This document shows, in pieces, positions 9,700 through 20,674 of a DNA stretch of 64,000 nucleotides. The stretch lies in the NCBI RefSeq assembly GCF_000516985.1, contig NW_006917100.1, forward strand, positions 1,353,490 through 1,417,489, written 5' to 3'. Each line of letters starts with the position of its first letter. Position 1 is the first letter of the stretch. This DNA comes from Pestalotiopsis fici W106-1. Its lineage: Eukaryota; Ascomycota; Sordariomycetes; Amphisphaeriales; Sporocadaceae. The notes under the pieces were generated by a model, which did no database searches, was not told where the DNA came from, and saw only the letters and a list, made by a program, of their open reading frames with translations. The position numbers and the translations under genes are program-made.

Positions 9700-12600
9700 G
9701 GTCACGTAGAAAGAGTGGACTAAAAAATGGTAAAGACTGTATAAGGTAGGAGTTTGTTTGCCTTGGTGGTGGCCAACTCAAGCCAAGGAAACGAAACAAG
9801 CGCCATGATTCTTAAGTATAACCTCATCTTCGGATTTAGATACTCACATTCGGCGCTCCGAGCAGTCAGGGCGTAATTCAAGGGCCGATGAGAAGCAGAC
9901 GGGCGATCGACGAGTATTGACCGCGTATGTTTCCACTTGGTATAGCGTAGCCAGGCCCATCCAGGTCATGCTATGGCTGGAGCTCAACCCAGTCGAGTCA
10001 TCTATGTGATGGGTTGGGGGGGTTACCTACAGGCTGGCTCAGCCTCCACTGATGACATAACACAGCGACTAGCTGGGACGCAGTAGCTGAAGCAGGCCGA
10101 CATCCGCGCAAAAAGGACTTGAACGAGAACAAAAAGCTCACAATTTTGCTGCTTCGTGGACTGCATGTGCAGTGTGGAGTCGGTAGCGCCGGCCCTTGTG
10201 GGAGAAGTCCTACGGGATGTGGTGGACAGAAGCGTCGGCAGCTTCTTCGTTGTGGACCGGGAGCCAATTTGGGGTCCAACACCAAGGCCAGTCGAGGAAA
10301 GGTACCGGCAGATCTGCATTTCTATTCATCTCAAACTGCATTGCATAGCTGCACGTGCGATCCAGCCTCATTTTGCAGCCCGGGTCCAGGTCACCTAGGG
10401 TTTTCGTACCATATGGCTTCAAGTAGAGACTCGATAGCTGCACCAGCGACATTTCGTACTTTTCAGTAGTATCGAAACGAGGCGACTAGTAGAAGACAAT
10501 GGTACATGAATCGAGTCGACTAAAATTCCTTCTTCTGTTGGACTTCTTTTTGCTCAACCCCTCGGAAGTTGCCGCATTCGTAGTCCCCGTGAGGCTCAAG
10601 GCTTGATTCTTCTCACCGAGTCAAGAGTTCAAGCATGAAAAAAGAGGAGGCAATGATGTCGTGTACAGCTGCTTTGTGCATTGGATGAGGTTTGTCGAAA
10701 TTCCAAAGGGGCCAAGCCGCGTCATTAGCTCAGTTTTAGACAACTGCGGATTCGATCGGTGACGCGTCCTGCCGGGTTGGCACGAGGCGGAGCTGCGTAA
10801 ACGTTTTCCAAATCAACTGTTAACTCCCTCTCGGAGCCGAGCTCACAAGGCTGGAAGTAAGGCTGAGATGATAGAGAAATAATTTCAAAAAGATGCAATT
10901 GAATTGATACATATACTTGGTTGACCCTCCCTTGGATGGAAAAGACAAGATGTTGTTCTTGTTGTTCGAACGATGAGACGTTGGTTACCTAATCTTGGCT
11001 TGGCGAACCCCTTTCCGATTCGAGCAGAGGTTGATGGCCAGGTACCGTGACCCCACTTGAGCCAACCGACCAGGGAGCCCAACCCCCGACTTTTTTCCCT
11101 TCTTCCTGCGCATTCAGGGAGCAGAAACCCCGAGAATCGGCGCGAAGAAAAACAACAGGCCGCCTAAAAAGCATTTTCATTACCAGGAAGGAAGAGAGAG
11201 AGTATTTGACCACTCTTGTCGCGATAAGATTTGTGACAATCAATCATCTTATCTCAGTCGGGACTCCGTCAATTTGCTTTTCATCCGTTTCTCGCATCAT
11301 CGACATGGTTGTGACACAATGCAGGGGCTCGAGTTGAAATGTTAGCCAGCCAGGACGCGGCCGCCGAAAACTTCCCAGATCAGCTCTCGTCTCACAATCG
11401 GCACAGAGCCGCCTTTCGGCCTACCTCTTTCAGCAATCCGCCCGTTTGCTCAGCCAGACGAAACATCAAAACCTGGTCGCATTCTCGGTTAGGCAAGTAT
11501 AGGGCTCATGAGGCTCAAGCGGCTGGAAAGCAATGAAGAGGTGCGCAGGGGCGGTCAGAATCCAAGTAAGCTTAGATGACGATAGTTAGGCCGTGTCTGC
11601 AAAACAGCCGCCTGATTGTTCTTACTCAATGCCTTGCCTAGTCAGGTAGACTGGGCAATGTATGAAGAAGTGCTGTAATAGTGCCACTTCTGCATCGTAC
11701 TTGTTCTATTGCATTTCAATAGGAATGAACGTCTGGACATGCTTAGAAGGTTGATCATGCATCGTCGTGCAAGCGGCAGCCTGGGCAATCATCTGAACAT
11801 GTCCTCGAGCTTCCAGGGAACGTCGAGATGAGAACCGTACTTGCAGTACATCGTAAGACATGAGAAACAGCATTGACTGGCATTGGGTGGATCAATGGGC
11901 GATGCGCCGTAGCATTCCGTCGCAGCAGATCTGGATCTACAGAGGCCCGACGATCCACCAAACAGATGCAGGTCCATGTGTTATAGTAGCAGACTTATAC
12001 CTGGCATCTAGGTTCCTCTGAGCAAGCCACCATCGTGTGGTTCGATGCACAGCTAGCAATTGGTTCATTTGCTCGTCGTTTGATTGCACTACTGTAGCCG
12101 ACTTGCCGGATCGTGGTAGGTATGCTCATAGAAACGAGGGCTTATACCTGTCTGCCTGGTGAGGCATTGATCCACTTTATCAACTATTTGCAATTTTCAT
12201 TCAGATCATGTTCATGTATAGACGCAGTATTCAGCATCCAGAAAGATATTTGCAGATGTTACCTGGCGATCCCGACAGTCAACTCTAGTCGTACTATCAA
12301 AGAAGAGCAGCAATGGCCTCCACGTCATTATAATACCTAAAACTGTGCGAGTGGATGGCCAAGAGCATGTTCAAACCATCCCATTTTGCCTCTGTCAACT
12401 TATATAAGATGGCAGGCAGCGCTTGTGTGCACCCCCGACTCGCGGCTCACGGACGCGGCGGCGTATGAAACTTGATGTTTGTCGCAGAAAGATCCACAAG
12501 CCTACCATTGCCAGCAGCATTTCGACCCCTTAAATCCCGAATCCTCTGGTACACACAACATGGACCCCCACACCAGCCACATTGAGGAAATCCCAGGTAA

Positions 12601-13714
12601 GTGATTCGATATTTCCAAATGTTCCAAATCCCGTGCAAGCCAGAACAAGAGCGTTTAACGGTTGCGCTTCTGTCAAAAAGGACATACCGGACGAGGGCGG
12701 CTCATTGGCTACCTTTAGTCTGCCATTGGTCTTGGCGCATTCTTGCTCCAATTAAAAAGGTTAAGAAATATACTATAATAGTACTAGGGTCCGCATATAG
12801 CACCTAATCATCACGTATTGCACAGAAGTCTAGCGCTTAGCAATCAACTTACCAATCTCACCATAATCTGCAAAGGGCTGATTAACATACTCTGTGATTG
12901 AGGCTCAACAATCAAAGTTCTGGACTCTATTTTCTCTGGGTCATTGTCCACATTTCCACGCAGTAGTGTATACTATGGTAATAAGCCTATCAGTGATAAG
13001 AATAGACTCGTCCCGTCCAAGCGTGCCGGCGGGGCCGAGCTGTCGTCGCATCCGTCATGCCATGCGATTCGACTTGGCTGTTGAAGAAGAGCGACAGGTT
13101 GTCCCCAGCGGCACGAAACTGTCGTCTGACGGTTTCTGGCTTCCCTGCTCCCCATCAGATGATGGACTATTCCAGTTTGTCTGCTGCTTCTCCTACGGGA
13201 ATAGCAGAGATTCAAGGTTGCATGCGGCCAAGACGGGCCACAGACGATCCCCTAAGGAGGCGAAAGCGGGTCCGAAAAAGCGGCTCTTCTTGTCAGAACA
13301 CCAACTGCAGCCCACAATTCTCGCGACAGCACAAGTTGCAGAACGTTATAGTAGGGCCGAACCTGTCAGAACATGTGTGCGTGTGTAGGTAAGTAGGTGA
13401 GAGCGTGTAAGTGAGTAAGTGCCTGGAGCGAGTATGCTTGTGTGCTGCGCCTGTGGATGTATCGTCTTGTTTTTATTGTGACTGTAGTGCAGAGTAGTTT
13501 GGTATATAGATGGTGATGCCGGGCGACTCCTTTGTGTATCATTCTCTTCTCTCCTCGGTTCATTTCTGCTCATCGCTCTCTTTCGCTTCTTTTTCATCAT
13601 CATCAGCTGGCTGTTTGTTTAGTTCGATTCTCAACGTCTTTGTATTATTACATAATCCACTTCTTCCACCCAACTCATCCAGCCTTCGCTTGCTTTACGA
13701 TATCGACGATCATC
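9700..13714. other. Gene-poor 4-kb region, no confident gene
   Basis: No ORF here has recognisable domains, and frames on both strands are short. Points of note are a 49-nt tRNA-like hairpin (10718-10766), a TATATAA box at 12401 followed by an ATG and a consensus donor at 12560-12602 but no intact downstream exon, and the promoter of the Egh16-like gene at the right end. The 164-codon frame at 12894-13388 lacks features and lies in that promoter region. Confidence 0.45.
13503..13598 (+). promoter_or_regulatory. Candidate core promoter of the Egh16-like gene (TATATA plus CT-rich tract)
   Basis: A TATATA element at 13503-13508 is followed by a pyrimidine-rich tract (13541-13598, TC/TTC blocks) about 120-170 nt before the ATG. 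This arrangement is common at well-expressed genes of filamentous fungi. The assignment is inference from position and composition. Confidence 0.4.
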
Positions 13715-14843
13715 ATGATGTATTCCCTCCGTCAGGCTTTTGTTGTCTCTGCTTGTGTCGCTTTGGCTAGCGGCCAAAACATCATTAGTGCTCAAGGTGC
13801 CAAGAGCAGCAACACCAGCACTGGTCTTCAAGGTTAGTACCATATGACTACTCAAATATCTCGAGTGATTATTGACAAGGTTGCAAACTATAGTCGACTT
13901 GACCGACCCCAATGACTTCAACATCATCAGGACGGCCGAAATCTCCTCAAACGTTGTGAACCAGTGCGGCCGGACCGTCGCCGGAGGCAACATCGATGTC
14001 GGCGCCAAGACCGAGGATGCCCTCGCCAACGGCGCCGTCACCACCGTCACCAAGGGCAGCAGCGTCAAGGTGACCATGAGCGTCAACAGCACGACCGACA
14101 CCAACTTTTCGTGCGACCTCGACCCCCAGGGCAACGTTGCCGGTGCCACTGGCCAGACGGCTCTGACCCAAAAGACTGCCAACACTTCCAAGAACAGCAA
14201 GAACAACAAGAACACCAACAGGAAGCTTGTTGTCAGGCAGCCGCTGTTTGCTAGAGCCAAGAACTCCAACAGCGCCAACACCATGACTCTAACTGTCGAC
14301 ATGCCCGATGACCTGGCATGTATTGGTGGTAAGTACTCAAGCATATCCAGTCCCAAAGCCAGGTTGCAACTTTGAACCATGCATGACTGACACGTCATCA
14401 TAGCTTCTGCCGGTAACGTCTGTACCGTGCGCTGCATCAACGCCGATGAAGTCGGCGGCTGCTTCGCCGTCCAGCAGACCGACACCACTGCCCTGCCCGG
14501 CGACAACGACCCCAGCAACATTGCCACCACGGCCAAGGACGAGGCGGCCAACCAGGCCCAGATTGACCAGAACAACAAGGACATTGACGCGGCCAAGTCG
14601 GCCATTGCCGGCTCCAGCGCCGACGCCCTGACCGACGAGGGTGCCCAAAACGCCGCCGTCGCCTCGGCCATTATCGCCGCCGACCCCTCTGTTACTGTGG
14701 CCGCTGCCGCCGCCACCAGCTCTGCCGCCTCGAAAAAGTCGGGCAAGGCTAACAAGAACAACAAGAACAACAAGAAGCGCGATCTCCCCATTGACCAGAG
14801 GTTGTCCAGCAGACGCTCTTACGAGCTGCTCTCGGACGAGTAA
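13715..14843 (+). CDS. Egh16-like (MAS/GAS, appressorium-associated) secreted protein
   Basis: This is a member of the fungal Egh16/MAS family, secreted proteins of unknown biochemistry; relatives in plant and insect pathogens are expressed in appressoria. Exons are 13715-13832, 13894-14328 and 14404-14843 (both introns phase 1), giving 330 aa. The signal peptide is MMYSLRQAFVVSACVALASGQ. Family landmarks in order are QCGRTVAGGNIDV, VTMSVN, a Cys in FSCDLDPQG, VDMPDDLACIG, GNVCTVRCINADEVGGCFAVQQ. Two Asn/Lys-rich tracts are unusual: one inside the domain (SKNSKNNKNTNRK) and one near the C-terminus (KANKNNKNNKKRD). Each is followed by basic sites that a Kex2-type protease could cut. The C-terminal third is an Ala/Asp/Asn-rich extension. 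The second ATG at 13718 is an equally possible start. Confidence 0.75.
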
Positions 14844-15750
14844 GCGGGTTACCCTGGGCTGTAGATAAACCGAGTTATAGTGTATACCTGAGTGTGAGCG
14901 TTGGCCAAGTGAGCGAAGGATGTCCCCTGTGGTGGCATAGAGAAGAGTTTTCCCTTTTTTTACATATTTCCATTGTTGCAGGACCATTGGTATATTTTTG
15001 TGTTGAACCCCTTAGAGAGAGCTATAAAATGACGAAAAAAAACACAATAGAAGAGAATTTTAGCTGCAAGTGGTGATTACTTCCTTGGACGCATTGGGCG
15101 TGAGTTGAGGTTCATTTAAAGCTGGTCGTGATAATCTGGAGACGAGTCATAAATTTATAATGATACTTTTTGATTGACGTTGTAGCGACAATGCCAGCTG
15201 TTACGGGGGTGGGGGGGGTTGTGATCTTGCGGTGCTTGCGACTAAAGTAGACGCCGCCACATGCCAGGCTATATCGTTGGGGACCAACTGCGAGTGAGTT
15301 GTCAAACGCTGTCAGGGTATAGAATTAGACGGAAAGCCTAATGCGACACTTGTTTTAGTTGGAGCACTCTTTCCTGAAGCTACTATCTATATACTGGAGC
15401 GCCTTAATATTTTAGCTTGGGATGTGCACCACGGCGTAGTCAATTACAGACTCGATGTGATCAACATCAATTAACAAGTTCTCGATGCAGAGGGATTCTG
15501 GCCCGAATGCTCGGAGCTTGCCATTGGTAGGCCAAGCGCCGTGTTCGTTGCGGGGTCAGACTCAGCCTGACCGGGCTCTCTGACCTTTTTCTTGATGATG
15601 ACATTTGTATCTTCACGACACCAACCAGACTATAATGTTTGAGCAAGCTGCCACTCTTCATTTGGCTACGGAACGGGCCGCGGAGCGACTGCGAACACGA
15701 CTAATGGACCTTTAAATACCTACATCTTCACGAGCAGACGACCCAACGCG
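14844..15750. other. Intergenic, Egh16-like 3' UTR and NLR promoter
   Basis: No supported gene. A G-rich run (GGGGGTGGGGGGGG, about 15206-15219) stands out from the AT-rich surroundings and could form a quadruplex. A TTTAAATA element at 15711-15718 lies 33-40 nt before the NLR ATG. Confidence 0.4.
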
Positions 15751-18700
15751 ATGCTCCCTCTGCGCAACCATATACCCCACCATGTCAGCATTCTCGACCC
15801 CAGGGACTATGAAGTAGTCTGGATAGCCCCTCTAGAGATTGAGGCACGCGCAGCCCTCTACTTGCTTGACGAGCGGTTTGACGGCAAATTCGCCGTTACG
15901 CGGGGTGACGAGTATGTCTACCACGCCGGCAGGATGTGCGGGCACAAGATCGTTATCGCCGCACTACCGGCAGGCCAGGAATACGGAACAGGATCTGCGG
16001 CTGCGCTCGCGAGCCAGGTTAAAAAGTTCTTCCCAAATCTGTGGTTTGGCCTTCTCGTCGGCGTCGCCGCAGGATTGCCCGATCTAACCCGAAAGCCTCC
16101 AAGAGATATCCGGCTCGGCGATGTACTCGTTGGTCTTCCCCAAGGTGATGGTGCCGGACTGATCGCATATGATCTGGGAAAGGAAACAGCCAGTGGGTTC
16201 CAGCCGCTCCGAGGGGGCCAAGTTCTAGCAATGACCGAACCTATCGTTCGCTCGGCTATTAGTAATATCAAGCTGGAGGCTCCAAATGACGCACACAAGT
16301 TCCTCCCTTATTACGAGGCAATCCGTGACAAAGAGCATGCAGATGGGACATTCGCCGACCCTGGAGAAAGCAATGATGCATTATATCTTGTGACAGACGA
16401 CGAGACTATACAGCGAGTGGATCGTGTTCCACGCCCCAAGGAAAAACGCACCCGTGTATGGTATGGGCCAATCGGATCCGGTGAAAAATTGTCAAAGAGC
16501 GCGCGAGTAAGAGATGAACTCCGAGATAGGTACGGCTTGATCGGACTGGAAATGGAGGCGGCAGGAACTATGAATCGAATTCCCGTCGGCGTGATTCGTG
16601 GAGTTTGCGACTACGGCGATGAGCACAAGAACAAGGAGTGGCAACCGTATGCATCGGCCATGGCGGCAGCGTACGGTAAGGCCGTGCTTGCTGAAATAGT
16701 GCCAATGCACAAGCCGACAGCAGAAAGCCCGACAGAAAACAAACCCACGACATCAGGTATGTTGCTGGTCAGTGTAGAAGTACATCATTGCAAGCTCGCT
16801 AATCGCAGCATAGACAAATCTACCGGGCCATTTTACTATATGCAAATGTCCAAAAATGCACGGTTTACTGGTCGAGCAGCAATTTTGCAAGCGCTGCAGG
16901 AGAAGCTTTTCGGTCAGCAACCATGCGAGAGAGTAGCACTCGTCGGGCTTGGGGGTGTAGGCAAGACGCAGATTGCCGTTCGCTTTGCTTACCAAATCAA
17001 AGAAAGCCAGTCGGACTGTTCAATCTTCTGGGTTCCTCTTTTGGGCAAAAGCAGTCTGGAGCAGGCCTACATCGAAATCGCCAAGAGGATTGGTCTGCAG
17101 CAGAACAAGGACGAAGATATCAAGGACCTTGTTTGCCGATACCTCAGCTCGGACCAAGCTGGGCAGTGGCTCATGGTGGTTGACAACGCAGACGATCGCG
17201 ATCTATTGTTTGGAGAGAGCGACAGTACTGGTGTTGAGGAGTTTCTACCTCAAAGCGAGCAAGGCTCGATCCTGCTAACAACACGGTCAAAACAAGTGGC
17301 CGTCGAGTTCTCACAAGGAGAAGTATTTGACGTGGAACAGATGAGCTACGATGAAGCCCTTCCATTTTTGGAGAAATCGCTACACAAAATTCCTGGCCCA
17401 CAAGACGACAATTCTATAAGAGAACTTTTTACGCATTTGACCTACCTCCCGCTTGCAATCGCGCAGGCAGCAGCCTATCTCAACGAAAATATGATGCCAA
17501 TCCGCAAATACTTAGGTCTCTTGCGTGGTGCCGAAAATGACGTTGCTAGAGTTCTTGGTCGAGACTTCAAGGATTACACTCGATATAGGAGCTCACGAAA
17601 CGCTATAGCGACGACATGGCTCATCTCTTTTGAGCAGATCCAGAAGTCCAACCGCGCTGCTACAAAGATTCTTTCGTTTCTGTCCTGTATCGAGCCCAAG
17701 GCGATACCCGAGTCGATCCTCCCAAAGTGTGAATCGGAGGTAGAGCTGCAAGAGGCTATCGGCATGCTTTGTGGGTATTCCTTTCTGGTGCGGCGAGGAG
17801 ATAGTGATGTATTCGATATGCATCATCTAGTGCAGCTGGCCACACGCGGATGGATTGAAAAGGGTGGGATGCAAGAGGAGGCACTGAGTGAAGGAGTAAG
17901 CCATCTTGCAAGCACATTCCCCTCGGACTATGTCATAGAGCATGACACTCAGCTTCAGTATTTGCCACATGCATTCAGGGTACTGGCAAGAAGTAGTGAT
18001 CTCGAAACGGCAGAGCGGGCGCATTTGTGTATGAATGTCGGGATATGTTTATTTGTAGACCGTCGGTTCAAAGAAGCTATCGGCTATTTCGAAGTTGCAT
18101 ACCACTACAGGAAAACGATTTGCCCAGAAGACGATCACTCTCGGCGTTATTCAGAGTCCATGCTTGCCAGCACATACCTAGACGCTCGGCGGATCAGAGA
18201 GGCAATCGAGATATTCGAGCACCTAACGTCGGTAAATAAAACGATACTAGTCGACGAGAGTGCTTTTCGATTAGCCGCCGAACACGAACTCGCGCGTGCC
18301 TACTTTGAGAACCGACAGACTCAAAAAGCGATCGAGATACTCGAGCATGTGGTATTAGTTCGAAGAAGAATATTGGACGAAAAAGACGGAGGTCGAGTTG
18401 CGTCGGAGCAGATGCTTGCCGCCGCATATAGTCACGATGGGCGACTCAAAGAGGCAATCGAAATTCTCGAGCCAGCAGCATCGGTGCGAAACATGACGCT
18501 CGCCGAAGAGGACCATGATCGCCTTACAACAGAATACTCACTGGGCTCTGCTTACCACAAAGACGGGCGTATCAAAGAAGCAATCAGAATTCTCGAGCAT
18601 GTCGTCTCGGTGCGAAGGAAAACGCTGGCCGAAGAGGATCACGATCAGCTTCTGTCACAACACGAACTGGCCAGCGCATACCTGGACGACGGGCGGGTTA

Positions 18701-19104
18701 AAGAGGCAATCGAAATTTTCGAGCATGTTGTCTCAATTAAAAGGACGACGCTAGCCGAAGGGGATCACCAACAGCTTGCGTCACAACACGAACTGGCCCG
18801 CGCTTACCTGGACGACGGGCGGGTTGAAGAGGCAATCGAAATTCTCGAGTATGTTGTCTCGATGCAAAGGATGACGCTGGCTAAAGCGGATGATGTTCGA
18901 CTTCTATCGGAGTGCGTGCTTGCCAGAGCCTATCTCGCCGACTATCAGGCTCAGAAAGCGATCGATCTTCTCGAAAACATTGTAGCTTTACGCCAACAGG
19001 ATGATCCCAAAAGGCCATATGCCGTTGACTTATTGCTTGATGCGCGTGATCAATTGGAGGCGGAACGAGGGCCTACAGATGTTTACAGTGATAGCTCTGA
19101 TTAG
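15751..19104 (+). CDS. NLR-type protein: PNP/UDP phosphorylase-like domain, NB-ARC, TPR repeats
   Basis: This is a fungal NOD-like receptor, the class that includes heterokaryon incompatibility and putative immune receptors. I model two exons, 15751-16756 and 16814-19104 (1098 aa); the 57-nt intron (GTATGT, CTAAT branch) is in frame, so the unspliced frame of 1117 aa is also open. Residues about 14-310 are a nucleoside-phosphorylase-like effector domain (VVWIAPLEIEARAAL, GVAAGLPD, GLEMEAAG, GVCDYGD). The NB-ARC domain follows, with P-loop ALVGLGGVGKT near residue 381, Walker B WLMVVDNAD and LLTTRSK. A winged-helix part (MHHLVQLATRGWI) leads into eight TPR units. Seven repeat with an exact 126-nt period (18160-19041), and units at 18664 and 18790 are nearly identical at DNA level. 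The founding ligand is unknown. Confidence 0.92.
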   Translation: MLPLRNHIPHHVSILDPRDYEVVWIAPLEIEARAALYLLDERFDGKFAVTRGDEYVYHAGRMCGHKIVIAALPAGQEYGTGSAAALASQVKKFFPNLWFGLLVGVAAGLPDLTRKPPRDIRLGDVLVGLPQGDGAGLIAYDLGKETASGFQPLRGGQVLAMTEPIVRSAISNIKLEAPNDAHKFLPYYEAIRDKEHADGTFADPGESNDALYLVTDDETIQRVDRVPRPKEKRTRVWYGPIGSGEKLSKSARVRDELRDRYGLIGLEMEAAGTMNRIPVGVIRGVCDYGDEHKNKEWQPYASAMAAAYGKAVLAEIVPMHKPTAESPTENKPTTSGMLLVSVEVHHCKLANRSIDKSTGPFYYMQMSKNARFTGRAAILQALQEKLFGQQPCERVALVGLGGVGKTQIAVRFAYQIKESQSDCSIFWVPLLGKSSLEQAYIEIAKRIGLQQNKDEDIKDLVCRYLSSDQAGQWLMVVDNADDRDLLFGESDSTGVEEFLPQSEQGSILLTTRSKQVAVEFSQGEVFDVEQMSYDEALPFLEKSLHKIPGPQDDNSIRELFTHLTYLPLAIAQAAAYLNENMMPIRKYLGLLRGAENDVARVLGRDFKDYTRYRSSRNAIATTWLISFEQIQKSNRAATKILSFLSCIEPKAIPESILPKCESEVELQEAIGMLCGYSFLVRRGDSDVFDMHHLVQLATRGWIEKGGMQEEALSEGVSHLASTFPSDYVIEHDTQLQYLPHAFRVLARSSDLETAERAHLCMNVGICLFVDRRFKEAIGYFEVAYHYRKTICPEDDHSRRYSESMLASTYLDARRIREAIEIFEHLTSVNKTILVDESAFRLAAEHELARAYFENRQTQKAIEILEHVVLVRRRILDEKDGGRVASEQMLAAAYSHDGRLKEAIEILEPAASVRNMTLAEEDHDRLTTEYSLGSAYHKDGRIKEAIRILEHVVSVRRKTLAEEDHDQLLSQHELASAYLDDGRVKEAIEIFEHVVSIKRTTLAEGDHQQLASQHELARAYLDDGRVEEAIEILEYVVSMQRMTLAKADDVRLLSECVLARAYLADYQAQKAIDLLENIVALRQQDDPKRPYAVDLLLDARDQLEAERGPTDVYSDSSD
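18160..19041 (+). repeat. Seven in-frame 126-nt tandem repeats encoding 42-residue TPR units
   Basis: Unit starts fall at 18160, 18286, 18412, 18538, 18664, 18790 and 18916, exactly 126 nt apart. Each encodes a helix pair ending EAIEILEH or similar. Units five and six share their first roughly 80 nt with only a few differences, a sign of recent duplication or gene conversion. Repeats of this kind in fungal NLRs are known to change number between strains. Confidence 0.85.
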
Positions 19105-19660
19105 CAGAGGTATGCCAACCAGCATAGATTCTTTGCTGTTGCTTATATATGTGTATCTTCACTGTAAGTAGATCTGGAAGTGACTTGGTCATGTCAGCGA
19201 CGTTGAGTATAAACCACGTTTTTGTCTTTATAGTCAGCGTAACCCCTGTTGAGTACGTCTCGGAGTTCTTTTAAAGCAAATGTTACGATTTGGCTTGCGC
19301 TCGACACTAGTAGGTACCCTACTTACTTCTAGTTAGTCGTCCTTTCACCAAGAATATTCATATAAATGAAAGATTCAGATCGAGGGAGCGGACATTATGT
19401 GGTGCGCCCAAGTAAACCCCTGTCTTCGTGTTGGTGGGATCATGCGCGAGCGCTCCCGCAACGGCTCAACTCGTGTGGCCAGAGGGAGCACAAACAAAGA
19501 AAAGGAAATTCTTCGACTGGACAAGGATTAAAGGTACATAGATTAAATTGAACGAGCATTTGTTAACCAACTGCGAAGGCTGCTTCGGTGGCCGAGTGGT
19601 ATGAAACTCTAGAGTAAGTTGGCTAGGCAAAATTTCAGCATCTGTTTGTTGTGTTTTCCG

Positions 19661-19705
19661 GAGGTTGGCTGTTCGGGACGCCGAACGGCCAGGACCTCTC
19701 TTTTT
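19661..19705 (+). other. Strong hairpin followed by T-run
   Basis: An inner stem pairs 19666-19676 with 19681-19691 (11 pairs, one a G-U wobble) around a GACG loop. An outer stem GAGGT/ACCTC pairs 19661-19665 with 19694-19698, with a two-G bulge. TTTTT starts at 19701, and further T-runs follow. It could be a Pol III-type transcript end, a structured RNA or an old mobile-element tip; the sequence does not decide. Confidence 0.5.
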
Positions 19706-20378
19706 GTCTCTTTTCTTTTTAACCCCTTGCAAGCATGAATTCCAGCTATTATATCTTTTGGTCTGAGGTTACTTTGGCCAATAATTGCTCGGAATATTCC
19801 CACAGCCTCTTGTTTGTAAAAGGTCTTGTCTACACACATATACTGGCTGGCAAAGGACAGCATGGAGGGACAGAGAAATGGATAGGCAGGAGGTAGATCA
19901 ACCCTTACTGTGAGTTGGAATAGGTATGTTTGGCGTCTTTAATCGATCCTTTGATAAGTCATTATCTCGGTCGGTCGGTCCAGATAATGCCAGGCGAGCC
20001 ATGGTGGCGAACCTTATTGTCCATTTCGCAGCAGCTGGCTTAATCACGAAAAGCCTCAAGGGGAGACCATCAAGTGCTGAAAGGATTGGCAAAAGTAGCC
20101 ATGGTCTTCTCGAATTTTGCGCGGATATACAAGTTGAACTTGATTTCGACCCCAGAACAAGAAAGTCATCGAGGGTTCTGTTTGGAGGGAGGGGGGATAA
20201 GTTGCCATGACGTTTGGCCTTTCGCATGAATACTGGCGAATAACTCTGGCCTCCTCGCTGAAAAATGTTTCAAGGTTGAACACCGGCGCCACCAGAAGTC
20301 GTGAGTCACACTTCATACTTTTTAGCCCGAGGGGTCCTCGAAGCTCAACAAAAGTTGGAAACAATCCGTCCATCAAAA

Positions 20379-20385
20379 TATAAAG
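20379..20385 (+). promoter_or_regulatory. Candidate TATA box of the Fic gene
   Basis: TATAAAG occurs on the coding strand about 290 nt upstream of the Fic start codon, followed by a pyrimidine-rich leader (about 20420-20530). Assigned by consensus and position only. Confidence 0.35.
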
Positions 20386-20674
20386 CAGGCCCAGGCGTGT
20401 ACACCTTATTAATCTATTCATTTCCCCCACTAGCTTTCTCGGTCCCATTCCGCTTCTCTACCAAAGCAAAGACCCTCTCTGATTTCCATATTTTTGATCA
20501 CACGTCAACGGACACTCTCGCCTCTTCGCTTCAAGCTAGCATTATACAATATTCAAACAGAAGTCTCTCTTTTCAGCGACACAGCGGCTGATGCAGTGAG
20601 ACCGCAAGGACTCACAAAACGAAAGGAGATAAAAGAGAGAATATCTCTTGGGCTAAACGCAAAGATTTCCGAAA

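Larger units (their letters stand above)
19105..20674. other. Intergenic between NLR and Fic genes
   Basis: No protein gene is supported. It contains a strong hairpin with a T-run (19661-19705) preceded by a tRNA A-box-like sequence (TGGCCGAGTGGT near 19590), and a TATAAAG box at 20379-20385, about 290 nt before the Fic ATG. Confidence 0.45.

Noticed and set aside
12894..13388. 164-codon frame upstream of the Egh16-like gene
   Set aside because: It starts at a non-ATG codon, has irregular composition and overlaps other equally long frames; best read as promoter sequence.
13631..14791. 386-codon minus-strand frame
   Set aside because: It is antisense to all three exons and both introns of the Egh16-like gene and has no recognisable domain beyond codon-bias-driven Leu/Ala runs.
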